Source: Desulfobacterales bacterium HSG16 (GTDB lineage: Bacteria; Desulfobacterota; Desulfobacteria; Desulfobacterales; HSG16). From it: a stretch of 52,878 bases of DNA. The stretch is from NCBI GenBank assembly GCA_030377965.1, contig JAUCGE010000015.1, positions 1-52,878 on the forward strand, read 5' to 3'. Positions 19,686 through 29,107 of this stretch are shown piece after piece. The notes beneath the pieces are model-generated. The model was not told where the DNA came from, did no database searches, and worked only from the letters and a program-made list of their open reading frames with translations. The position numbers and the translations under genes were made by a program. The stretch's first letter is position 1. The number at the start of each line of letters is the position of its first letter.

Positions 19686-22600
19686 ATTTACATAATGCTT
19701 TCCAATTCGTTTCGACAAGTGCTGTTTTCAGCAGTTCAAGCTCGTTTTCCAGAAGATTGAAATCTGTACTGCTTTCAAGATTAAAGTTTTCCAGGCGAGC
19801 GCTGTTTTCTATTGACAGTACCATACCCATAAATAATTCTCCTCCTGCATTCGCTGCCAGTCCTTTAAGTCTATGAGCTTTTTTGTAAATTTCGTCCTGA
19901 TTTTTATTGTTGACAGCATCTTTTAATTCCGCAAGATAAACAGGCGCATCTTTCATGAATTCTTCTATAAGCTCTATAATCATTTCATCATCATTATCAC
20001 TTATATCAAGTAATTGTAAAGTATTAAGTACGGATGGGCGTTCATCGTCGTTTTCTTCAATTTCTTCTGTATCTGTTTTATGACCTTCTTCAACTATATT
20101 TATTTGCGAACAAAATTGCAGCAAAATATCAAAAATTGCTTTAGATCTGACCGGTTTCGGGACATATTCATCCATTCCGGCTTCGAGGCATTTTTCCCGG
20201 TCTCCATCCATTGCCAGTGCTGTCATAGCAATGATTGGGGTTCGATGCCGGATATCGGAAACAAGAGTATCAGATTCTTTGTCTCCAGTTGCCAATTCTG
20301 TCATTTCGAACTTTCTTATCTGTCTTGTGGCTTCAAATCCGTCCATGACTGGCATATGTGCATCCATAAAAATCATGTCATATCTTTTTTTACGGACATG
20401 GTCTACCGCCTCTTTTCCGTTTTCGGCAATATCTACTCTGCATCCATATCTGTCAAGAATTCCGGTTGCGACACGCTGGTTCATGTGATTATCCTCTACC
20501 AGCAGGACATCAGCGGAAACAGATAAAATTTCATTCTTTGTTTCAGCTTCGGACAGATCATCCGGCTCCCACAGAGAACCTTTTTTATGCCTTTCCCATG
20601 TTTCCGTAAGTGTTTGCAGGAACAGTGATGTACGAACAGGTTTGGTAAGACTTGCTGCAAAATGGATTCTCGCCGATGAATCTATGTTTTCTGCCATCAT
20701 CCCGGATGAAAGAAGGATAAGTACAGTATCACGAATTTCTTCATCGGCCTTTATGAGTTTTGCCAGTTTATCACCATCCATGTCGGGCATATAGTAGTCA
20801 AGGATTGCAATTTTGTATGGATTTTTCTCCCGGCTTGCCTGGCGCATCATTGCCAGAGCTTCGGTAGATGATGCTGCTCCCTGACAGGGAATATTCCATG
20901 AATTGAGATATTGAAACATGATCAGACGGGTAGTATGACTATCATCAACCACGAGGACAGGTACTTTTTCAAGGTCAACAGCTATCTGTTCGATGGTATC
21001 TGATTTTTCTTCAAAGGGAAGCTCTATACGGAAGAAGAATGCAGAACCTGTTTGTTCTCTACTTTCTACTCCTATGGTTCCGCCCATCATTTCAACGAGC
21101 TGCCTGCTGATAGAAAGCCCCAGCCCTGTCCCTCCGAATTTTCTTGTCGTAGATTCGTCAGCCTGGGAAAATTTGTCAAAAATGATTTCCTGATGCTCTT
21201 TTGAAATACCCACTCCGGTATCAGATACTTTGATCAGAAGTGAACATCGCTCTTTATTTTCAGGCTCGCATATGACACTGATAAGAACATGTCCTTTTTC
21301 TGTAAACTTGACAGCATTGCTCGCCAGATTTGCGAGGATCTGCCTGATTCGAGTCGGGTCACCGGAAAACCGAGTCGGCGTACCGGGTGGATACTGGACA
21401 AGAATTTCAATTCCTTTCTCTCTTCCCTGACTGGTCAGCAGTTGTCCTACTTCTTCTACTACTTTGCGAAGGTCAAACCACACAACTTCCAGTGTAAGTC
21501 TGCCAGCCTGAATTTTTGAAAAATCGAGAATATCGTTTAAAACCGTCAAAAGTGCGTTGGCAGAACTTGATATAGCCTCAGCGTATTCCTTTTGCCGGAA
21601 TGTCAGGTCTGTAGCCAGCAGCAGATCCGCCATTCCAACCACTCCGTTCATGGGAGTGCGGATTTCATGGCTCATATTAGCTAAAAAATCGCTCTTGGCC
21701 AGATTGGCAGCTTCAGCAGCTTCCTTAGCTTTTGTCAACTCTTTCTCGGCCTGTTTGTGCTTCGTGATATCAAGAAAAACCAGTACACCTGCTATAATTT
21801 TTCCTTCTGAATTGAAAACGGGGGCTGCATTACCGGACATCCAGCATTTTTCACCGTCCTGTCTGTATGTGATGACATCCACATTTCTGGATGTCTTTCC
21901 ATGCAGAATGGCCTGTGGGAGAGGCAGTTCCTTGAGACTGAAAGGTCTTCCATCAGGATGAAATGTTCGCCAGTTTCGAGGATGCAAGTTATCAGGTATA
22001 TCAGTAATTGGCTGTGTAGAATCGCTGTGTATTCCCAAGGCTGTGGAGTTGGCTACCCGTATGCTAGTATTCGGTGCGTCTGCTATAAAGATGCCTACTG
22101 GCGACTGCTCGATAGCCGCAAGAAGTAAAGCTTTTGAATCTGCCAGTTCTTTTGTACGCTCGTCCACGAGTTCTTCAAGATGATCCCTGTGTTTCCGCAA
22201 TGAATCTTCCGCTATTTTGCGTTTGGTAATGTCCCGTATAATTCCGCAAATTCTGGCCGGTGTCCCGGTCCGATCAAAATTTAACTGGGCAGTCACTGCG
22301 CCTTGTATTATTTCGCCATCTTTACCGCGAAGCCTGACCTCGTAATCTGTCACTTTTTTGTCGTTTTTTACTTTTGCAAGAATCTGCACCCTTTTTTCAT
22401 TATCTGCATAAAAATCCAGGATGGATCTGTCGAGAATCTCATCGCTGTGATATTGAAATACGGTTTCGACGGAAGGTGATATTTTCACAATGGTTCCGTC
22501 AAGCATGGTTTCAAAATAAACATCTTGCAGATTCTCGAAAATTGAACGGTACTTTTCCTCGTTTTCCCGCAGGTTACGAAGAAAAAGCAGGCTGGTCAAA

Positions 22601-24372
22601 GAATCTGCTATTCTGCGGCCGATTTCTTGAAAGAGTGTACTTTCCTCTTCTGTCCAGACTCGATCATATGAACATTGGTGAATTCCGAATAACCAGGGTT
22701 TGCCTGTTCTGGGATAAATAGCGAGTATCATTTGGGAAAAAACTTTGAATTGTTCAAAAGCTTTCGGAGGCATTGAATGATCAGATTTTCGATCATATTT
22801 TACTGGTTTGTCGGAATTAAGAGCAGATCGAAGTATACCCATAACTTCAGACGACATTGGGATATCTGAGTTCATAGCAAGAACTCCCGGATATTCGGGC
22901 AAAGTACATTCCATAGGAACTTTCCAGAAAAGAGCGTCGGGATCACATGGATAAAGCAGCCATGCTCTATCACAACTGAAGATCGACAGCACTGCTGAAA
23001 GAGCATAGCGCATCATCTGTTCATGGTCACTCGATTGTTGAATCACCACGTCGATTTGTTCTATACTTTCCAGAAAGTTGAGATATGCGATGTGTTCCTT
23101 TTCAGCCCGTATTCGTTCATCTATCATCCGATTTGCTGAAAAAGCCAGGTTTTCAAACTCGGAGAAATGCAAATGCTCCAGATCGACTTTTACCGAATTT
23201 GTCGCAGCTTTTTCAAAAAATAAGGAAAAGCTTTCAATACTTTTACCGATCTTTCCCGTTATATAACCAATGATCAATGAGGTAATTAACAATAATAAGG
23301 ATAGAATGATACAAATTTGTATAATGTCACTTTTTATGTGTTCTTTCAACTCCTCCATTTTTTCATGAATCATAAGTTCAATTTCACCAAGACTGACACC
23401 GGCAGCGACACACCATTGCCAATCTTTGATTCCATCGGCATAACTCATTCCAGAAACCCTTTTTTTTCCATCATCCTGTACCGAGAAATCGACGAATCCG
23501 CCTCCTGATCTGGCAGCAGAAGTCAGCTTTTTGAGAATTTTTACGCCATTGTTATCGACCATATCATACAGATTCTGCCCTTTGGCTGAATCTGTCAGGT
23601 TCGATCCTTCCCACGAACCAACAAAGATAAATCCATCATTGCCGAATCTGAGTGTTTTTATCATCTCTAATATTTCATTTTTTATATCCTGCTCCACATC
23701 GTCAACGTATTCACCTGTTCCGATAAACCAGTCAAAAGGTTTAAAATGTTTGACAAAGGCAATTTTAGGAAAACCCTTTCCCATTGTATCTGGTTTTGTC
23801 CAGGTGTAATGATAAAAGCCTTCTTTCCGTTCCCTGGCAATTTCGATCATATCCCGGATTACTGATTTTCCTTCTGTATCCCGCATATCGATCAGATTTT
23901 TTCCTTCCAGTTCCGGTCGATCTGCAAACAAATGTTCAATACCGTTGAAATCCGTGACAAAATAATATCCTCTTCGATCATTGAAACGAACAGGTCTTAA
24001 GGCATTAGTTATCAGTTTTTTAATCTCGGCTTCGGATAATATATCTTGATATTGATCGAATAAATTTGTGGCAATATCACAAGCCTCATACACCCTGTTT
24101 TTTATGTCTTGTTTCAGTCGCTTTTCTGATAGAGATTTCTTGTATTCAATAAAATTAATTGCCTTTTCCACCTCGTTTTTGATGGACATTTTTTCAGATT
24201 CGACATACTTTTTTCTAAAGAATGCGGATTCGTAGTAAAAATGCCTGTATTCCTCGGAAATCCAGAAATATCCGAATACAGATATCGATAAAAAGATTAT
24301 GAGCAGCATACAAAGCAGCAAATTTTTCGTGATACTTTGATTCTTTGAAGAAGTCGCATGTTTATTATTCAT
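19684..24372 (-). CDS. Cache-GAF-PAS-PAS hybrid histidine kinase with REC-REC-Hpt
   Basis: 1562 residues from ATG 24372 (AAGGAG 8 bases upstream; GTG at 24378 is too close). TM1 about 17-38, a double Cache-type extracellular sensor about 39-340 (RGYYFVTDFNG, FKPFDWFIGTGEYVDDV, then DGFIFVGSWEG), TM2 about 345-370, GAF about 430-600, PAS about 608-730 and 748-880, HisKA His902, HATPase, receiver 1 (AILDYYMPDMDG), receiver 2 Asp1337 (FMDAHMPVMDGFEATRQIR), Hpt His1500 (AHRLKGLAANAGG). The Cache pair suggests binding of a small organic ligand outside the cell. The kinase core and tail are clearly paralogous to both flanking kinases, implying tandem duplication with exchange of sensor domains. A MITE lies between it and the upstream gene. 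Confidence 0.93.
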   Translation of the reverse strand: MNNKHATSSKNQSITKNLLLCMLLIIFLSISVFGYFWISEEYRHFYYESAFFRKKYVESEKMSIKNEVEKAINFIEYKKSLSEKRLKQDIKNRVYEACDIATNLFDQYQDILSEAEIKKLITNALRPVRFNDRRGYYFVTDFNGIEHLFADRPELEGKNLIDMRDTEGKSVIRDMIEIARERKEGFYHYTWTKPDTMGKGFPKIAFVKHFKPFDWFIGTGEYVDDVEQDIKNEILEMIKTLRFGNDGFIFVGSWEGSNLTDSAKGQNLYDMVDNNGVKILKKLTSAARSGGGFVDFSVQDDGKKRVSGMSYADGIKDWQWCVAAGVSLGEIELMIHEKMEELKEHIKSDIIQICIILSLLLLITSLIIGYITGKIGKSIESFSLFFEKAATNSVKVDLEHLHFSEFENLAFSANRMIDERIRAEKEHIAYLNFLESIEQIDVVIQQSSDHEQMMRYALSAVLSIFSCDRAWLLYPCDPDALFWKVPMECTLPEYPGVLAMNSDIPMSSEVMGILRSALNSDKPVKYDRKSDHSMPPKAFEQFKVFSQMILAIYPRTGKPWLFGIHQCSYDRVWTEEESTLFQEIGRRIADSLTSLLFLRNLRENEEKYRSIFENLQDVYFETMLDGTIVKISPSVETVFQYHSDEILDRSILDFYADNEKRVQILAKVKNDKKVTDYEVRLRGKDGEIIQGAVTAQLNFDRTGTPARICGIIRDITKRKIAEDSLRKHRDHLEELVDERTKELADSKALLLAAIEQSPVGIFIADAPNTSIRVANSTALGIHSDSTQPITDIPDNLHPRNWRTFHPDGRPFSLKELPLPQAILHGKTSRNVDVITYRQDGEKCWMSGNAAPVFNSEGKIIAGVLVFLDITKHKQAEKELTKAKEAAEAANLAKSDFLANMSHEIRTPMNGVVGMADLLLATDLTFRQKEYAEAISSSANALLTVLNDILDFSKIQAGRLTLEVVWFDLRKVVEEVGQLLTSQGREKGIEILVQYPPGTPTRFSGDPTRIRQILANLASNAVKFTEKGHVLISVICEPENKERCSLLIKVSDTGVGISKEHQEIIFDKFSQADESTTRKFGGTGLGLSISRQLVEMMGGTIGVESREQTGSAFFFRIELPFEEKSDTIEQIAVDLEKVPVLVVDDSHTTRLIMFQYLNSWNIPCQGAASSTEALAMMRQASREKNPYKIAILDYYMPDMDGDKLAKLIKADEEIRDTVLILLSSGMMAENIDSSARIHFAASLTKPVRTSLFLQTLTETWERHKKGSLWEPDDLSEAETKNEILSVSADVLLVEDNHMNQRVATGILDRYGCRVDIAENGKEAVDHVRKKRYDMIFMDAHMPVMDGFEATRQIRKFEMTELATGDKESDTLVSDIRHRTPIIAMTALAMDGDREKCLEAGMDEYVPKPVRSKAIFDILLQFCSQINIVEEGHKTDTEEIEENDDERPSVLNTLQLLDISDNDDEMIIELIEEFMKDAPVYLAELKDAVNNKNQDEIYKKAHRLKGLAANAGGELFMGMVLSIENSARLENFNLESSTDFNLLENELELLKTALVETNWKALCK

Positions 24373-24474
24373 TCTCACATCTCCTTTTTCACAGTCAGAT
24401 CATCATTGATCATAAGGATATTTTTATCAAATATACGAGCAAATCGTTCTCCAGACAGAGCCGAGTCTTCTGGT

Positions 24475-24637
24475 TAGGGTCGTGGATGAAATTAATTCCA
24501 TAAGATTGCGCCGAATCTGGATCTGTTTTCCAGGCGCATTGATGGGTGAATACTTATTGTCTGTACCCATCAATGCAACGCAGAAAACAGGTTACAGGCA
24601 AGCAAGGTTGTGGAATTTATTTCATCCACGGCCCTTA
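24475..24637. mobile_element. R1 MITE, copy A
   Basis: 163 bp bounded by TA and by inverted repeats (left TAGGGTCGTGGATGAAATTA; right end reads ATTTCATCCACGGCCCTTA on plus). The centre holds ATTGATGGGT ... ACCCATCAAT, a second inverted repeat. It is about 90% identical by eye to the reverse complement of 37822-37986. No coding capacity. TA at both ends suggests a Tc1/mariner-IS630-type target duplication (inference). It ends seven bases before the stop codon of the GAF hybrid kinase. Confidence 0.8.
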
Positions 24638-24643
24638 TAGTCT

Positions 24644-27568
24644 TCATTTTAAACATAACGACTTCCAATCGGAGTTTTCAAGTTCCTCTTTCAAAAGTTT
24701 CAGCCCGTTTTTCATCGGGCAGGGATCAAAATTATCAGAATCAAAATTTCCCAGGCGAGCGCTGTTTTCGATTGCAAGCATCATCTCACTCAATTTTTCT
24801 CCACCCGCATTTGCTGCAAGCCCCTTCAGTCTGTGGGCTTTTTTGTATATTTCATCTTGATCTCCAGAACAAATAGCTTTATTCAAGGCATCAAGATAAA
24901 CAGGCGCATCCTTTATAAATTCCTGGATAAGTTCTAAAATCATTTCATCGTCTTTATCACTGATATCAATCAATTGAGTCGTATTGAGTACGGAAAGCTT
25001 TTTATCATCGTTGTTCGGCATTTCTTTCTGGGTTGTTTTGTTATTTTCTCCGGTATTATTTCTTCCAGAGCAAAATTGGAGTAGAATATCAAAAATCGAT
25101 TTCGATTTGATTGGTTTGGAGACATATTCATCCATCCCTGCCTTAATACACTTTGCCCGATCTCCTTCCATCGCCAGAGCTGTCATGGCAATGATCGGGG
25201 TTCTAAGCATGACTTCAGAAACCTGGATATTGTTTTCTTCGTTCTGCAAGTTTAACTTCTGCTTTTCAAATTCTCTGATTCGTCTTGTGGCTTCAAATCC
25301 GTCCATAACAGGCATATGAGCGTCCATGAATATTATGTCATATTTTTTTTCACAAATTATATCTACCGCTTTTTTTCCGTTTTCAGCAATATCTACACTG
25401 CATCCGTATCTGTTAAGAATTTCAGTTGCGACACGCTGGTTCATATGGTTATCTTCTACCAGCAAAACATTTGCTGATATGGATACAATCTTATTGTCTT
25501 CTTCAGGCTCAGGCAGAGAATCAACCGGATGCCACAAGGAACCCATTTTATACTTTTCCCATGTTTCGGTAAGTGTCTGTAAAAACATGGATGTACGTAC
25601 GGGTTTGGTAAGGCAGGCTGCAAAATGAATTCTTACCGATGGATCAATATTTTCCGCCATCATAGCAGATGAGAGCAGGATAAGCACTGTCTCACTGATC
25701 GTTTTATCTGTTTTTATGGCCATAGCCAGTTCATCTCCATCCATATCCGGCATATAATAGTCCAGGATTGCTATTTGATAGGGAGTTCCTTTTCGACTGG
25801 CACTGTGCAGTAATTCCAAAGCTTCGGCAGAAGAGCTGGCTCCCTGACACGGAATTTTCCACGAATTGAGATATTCGAATATGATCTGACGGGTTGCATA
25901 GCTGTCGTCCACTACGAGAACTGGTACTTTTTCAAGGTCTGTAACCGCCTTTTTTGTGGAGCAGTCTTCCTTTTCGCAGGGAAGGTTTATGCGGAAATAG
26001 AATGTCGAACCCTTTTGAGGACTGCTTTCAACTCCTATAGAGCCGTTCATCATTTCAACGAGTTGCTTGCTGATTGAAAGCCCAAGCCCCGTTCCACCGA
26101 ATTTCCTTGTAGTCGATTCATCAGCCTGAGAAAATTTGTCAAAAATTACCTTTTGATGCTCTTTTGAAATCCCCACACCAGTATCTGATACTTTGATCAA
26201 AAGATAACCTTGATCTTTGTTTATACCCTCGCATACCACATCAATAAGGACATGTCCTTTTGTTGTGAATTTTACTGCATTGCCCGCCAGATTCATCAAT
26301 ATCTGCCTTATCCGAGTCGGATCTCCCAAAAATCGTGTTGGTGTTCCAGGCGAATAAAGGACAAGTATTTCAATATTTTTTTTCTTCCCCTGGCTGAATA
26401 GAAGTTGCCCGATCTGTTCCACTAATTTTTGAAGATCGAACCATACATTTTCCAGCACAATTTTTCCAGCCTGAATTTTGGAAAAATCAAGGATGTCATT
26501 TAGAACATCCAAAAGCGCATTGGCTGAACCGGCTACAGCTTCTGTATAATCTTTTTGCTGCGATGTCAGTTCAGTGGTCAAAAGCATTTCAGTCATTCCG
26601 ATTATCCCGTTCATAGGCGTTCGGATTTCATGACTCATATTTGCAAGAAATTCACTTTTTGCCTGGTTTGCCGCTTCGGCTGCTTCTCGTCCTCTTTCAG
26701 CTTTTTCTTTTTCGATCCTGGCAGTAATATCTGTCACCATACTCTCATAGTGAAGCAGTCTGCCATTTTTACCTTTTACAGATCTTGATATTATGGACAC
26801 CCATATCCGAGTTTTATCTTTGCGGTAAAATTGCGTCTCAAACCCTATAACTTTGCCTTTCTTTGCCATAATCGCCATGAATTTTTCATGATCTTTCCGG
26901 TTGACATAAGTTTGTTCCGATAGATTGCTAATAATTGAAATCACTTCTTTAGGTGAATTATATCCAAGCATTCCTGCAAATATCGGATTTACTTTGATGA
27001 TTTTTCCGTCTGGTGTTGTCTGGAGGATGCCTTTAATTGCATTTTTATAAAATGAGCGGTATTTTTCTTCTGACTTTGCAATATTTTTGTGTGTTGCGGT
27101 ATTTTCCATGTAAATGATGGCCTGGGATGCGAGGAATAATATCGTTTTCACCCGCTCAGATGTGAATGCGCCGGTTGTCAGATTGTTTTCAAAATATAAA
27201 ATCCCATTGCGTTTTTTATGGATGATGACAGGAGCGCAAAGAACTGATTTTAAATCTTTCGCTTTTACGCATGGATCATTCTGGAATCGCCACTTTTGGC
27301 TGATGTCATCCAGAACGATATGTTTATGCGTTCTTACGACATAATCTATAACGCTGACTGGTATCCTGCTCTCTATGTCAGGGTGGTCAAGAGAAAAAGT
27401 GGCTTTAACAAGACGTAACCCATTTACATCCGCTTCAGCTTCAATAAAAAAATTCCCTTGTTTTTCGATAAGAAAGAGAGCCTTTTGTACTCCACTGTTT
27501 TCAATCACGAATTCCATCATTTTTTTAAACTGTTCGGATAGAACAAGCTCTCTTGCAATAGAATTCAT
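24644..27568 (-). CDS. Cytoplasmic GAF-PAS hybrid histidine kinase with REC-REC-Hpt
   Basis: 974 residues, no membrane segment. GAF about 10-150 (VLCAPVIIHKKRNGILYFEN), PAS about 165-285, HisKA His313 ([12 protein letters not shown]), HATPase ([13 protein letters not shown]), receiver 1 (AILDYYMPDMDGDEL), receiver 2 Asp749 (FMDAHMPVMDGFEATRRIR), Hpt His912. The start is well fixed by AAGGAG 7 bases before ATG. The GAF resembles the GAF just before the histidine kinase of the 2034-residue protein at 7758-13862, while the REC-REC-Hpt tail matches the two neighbouring membrane kinases. It follows the REC-PP2C gene by 124 bases. The signal is presumably cytoplasmic; not identifiable. Confidence 0.93.
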   Translation of the reverse strand: MNSIARELVLSEQFKKMMEFVIENSGVQKALFLIEKQGNFFIEAEADVNGLRLVKATFSLDHPDIESRIPVSVIDYVVRTHKHIVLDDISQKWRFQNDPCVKAKDLKSVLCAPVIIHKKRNGILYFENNLTTGAFTSERVKTILFLASQAIIYMENTATHKNIAKSEEKYRSFYKNAIKGILQTTPDGKIIKVNPIFAGMLGYNSPKEVISIISNLSEQTYVNRKDHEKFMAIMAKKGKVIGFETQFYRKDKTRIWVSIISRSVKGKNGRLLHYESMVTDITARIEKEKAERGREAAEAANQAKSEFLANMSHEIRTPMNGIIGMTEMLLTTELTSQQKDYTEAVAGSANALLDVLNDILDFSKIQAGKIVLENVWFDLQKLVEQIGQLLFSQGKKKNIEILVLYSPGTPTRFLGDPTRIRQILMNLAGNAVKFTTKGHVLIDVVCEGINKDQGYLLIKVSDTGVGISKEHQKVIFDKFSQADESTTRKFGGTGLGLSISKQLVEMMNGSIGVESSPQKGSTFYFRINLPCEKEDCSTKKAVTDLEKVPVLVVDDSYATRQIIFEYLNSWKIPCQGASSSAEALELLHSASRKGTPYQIAILDYYMPDMDGDELAMAIKTDKTISETVLILLSSAMMAENIDPSVRIHFAACLTKPVRTSMFLQTLTETWEKYKMGSLWHPVDSLPEPEEDNKIVSISANVLLVEDNHMNQRVATEILNRYGCSVDIAENGKKAVDIICEKKYDIIFMDAHMPVMDGFEATRRIREFEKQKLNLQNEENNIQVSEVMLRTPIIAMTALAMEGDRAKCIKAGMDEYVSKPIKSKSIFDILLQFCSGRNNTGENNKTTQKEMPNNDDKKLSVLNTTQLIDISDKDDEMILELIQEFIKDAPVYLDALNKAICSGDQDEIYKKAHRLKGLAANAGGEKLSEMMLAIENSARLGNFDSDNFDPCPMKNGLKLLKEELENSDWKSLCLK

Positions 27569-27692
27569 TTCTTTTCTCCTTGATTTCCGGAAAGTATGAC
27601 GTTTTTAAGTTCCTCTAAGCTACGAATTCAACTCAAGGCATTTATCTGTTTTTTTCAGAGCTTTTTTTGTTTTTATTTTAAATGATTTGAGT

Positions 27693-28889
27693 TCAAAAAC
27701 CGAATCCTATTACCGTCAAATCATCCTGTCTTTCATTGTCCTTTTTATAAGCATTAAATGCCTCAATGAGTATATCAGGCTGCTTATCAAAGGGTAATTT
27801 TGTATTTTCTATCAGCAGCTTTTGTAAACGCCGTTTTCCGAACGAAATATTCTTTTTCCCTCCGAGCTGGTCCGGGAATCCGTCGGTCGCCACATAAAAA
27901 GACATGCCTTTTTCGATACGAACGGAATGATTTGTGAAATTAAAATTCAAATCGGATCGTTTATAACCGATGCTGTGCCTGTCACCTTTGATGAGAGTTA
28001 TATCCCCGTTATGTGTGCAGTACAGAGGCAGTCTTGACCCGGCAAAGGTCAATGAACTTTTTTCAGAGTTGACAAAACATATTGCAGCATCCATACCATC
28101 ATCGGAAAGGGCGTATTCTGTATCCTGCTGCAAGGATGTCTTGACTATAAAATTGAGCCGTTTTAGAATTTCGTTGGGTTGATGACATCTTTCATCTCTT
28201 GTGATTCTTCTCATGGCAGAGGAGGCTATCATAGTCATGAACGCGCCCGGAACTCCGTGACCGGTACAGTCGATCACCGCGAAAACAAATCCATTTTCGA
28301 ATGAATCAGTATATATAATATCTCCGCCCACAATGTCCTTGGGCATCCATATAAAAAAACTGTTGGGAAAAGATTTTTTCAATTCATCCAGGTTTGGCAG
28401 AAGGGAGCGTTGAATCATGTTGGCATATCTGATGCTGTCCATTATCTTGATATTTGCCGATTCAGCAGACTCCCTGGCTTTCTGGATTTCTCTGGCGTTT
28501 TCAAGGAGTCTGTCTTCAGCCTCCACAAGGCGAGCTCCTACAGCAATACGGCTTCGCAATTCTCCTGCATGAACTGGTTTTGATAAAAAATCATAAGCAC
28601 CGCTGTCAAGAGCTTTGACGATATCATCCTTGTCTGTTTTGCTGGTCAGCAAAATTGTATAAACAAAGGGAAAATCTTTATTCCCGCCCAGACGACCGCA
28701 GATCTCGATACCTTCTACCTCCGGCATCATCCAGTCAAGGATAGCAAGGCGCGGGGGATCATCTTCTGCAAAAACTTTCCATGCTTCCGCACCATCCCTG
28801 GCTTCAACAACTTCGTATCCCCATTTTTTCAGATTTTTACGCAATGCCACACGGGTCATTGCATCATCGTCGGCAATTAAAATTTTCAT
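27693..28889 (-). CDS. Response regulator with PP2C/SpoIIE phosphatase output
   Basis: 398 residues. Receiver about 1-120 (MKILIADDD; acceptor Asp in AILDWMMPEVEG; Lys in LSKPV), a coiled-coil linker with MDSIRYANMIQRSLLP, then an RsbU/SpoIIE-type PP2C domain with IVGGDII, IDCTGHGVPGAFM, DDGMDAA, ATDGFPD and RQDDLTVIGFG, the metal-binding Asp set. The start at 28889 has AAGGAG 9 bases upstream; a longer upstream reading lacks this. Such proteins dephosphorylate an STAS anti-sigma antagonist when the receiver is phosphorylated. No STAS protein or anti-sigma kinase is in this window. It is the first gene of the signalling block, so a neighbouring kinase is a natural phosphodonor (inference). 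Confidence 0.93.
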   Translation of the reverse strand: MKILIADDDAMTRVALRKNLKKWGYEVVEARDGAEAWKVFAEDDPPRLAILDWMMPEVEGIEICGRLGGNKDFPFVYTILLTSKTDKDDIVKALDSGAYDFLSKPVHAGELRSRIAVGARLVEAEDRLLENAREIQKARESAESANIKIMDSIRYANMIQRSLLPNLDELKKSFPNSFFIWMPKDIVGGDIIYTDSFENGFVFAVIDCTGHGVPGAFMTMIASSAMRRITRDERCHQPNEILKRLNFIVKTSLQQDTEYALSDDGMDAAICFVNSEKSSLTFAGSRLPLYCTHNGDITLIKGDRHSIGYKRSDLNFNFTNHSVRIEKGMSFYVATDGFPDQLGGKKNISFGKRRLQKLLIENTKLPFDKQPDILIEAFNAYKKDNERQDDLTVIGFGF

Positions 28890-29107
28890 TTTTACAATCT
28901 CCTTACTCGCTTCAAGAAAAAATAAAACTCTCAAAACGATGGTCAATGCTGTTTTTAAGTATTTTTTTCAGCCACTTGAATGAAATTCTCATTTGCAAAA
29001 TTGTAAGGCTCGGTTTTGTAAGGATTAAAAAAAATCATTTTGCAATATTTTATATATCAATTGATTCGATATTTCAAGTAAGGGATTATCGGGGGTTAAA
29101 ATAGATT

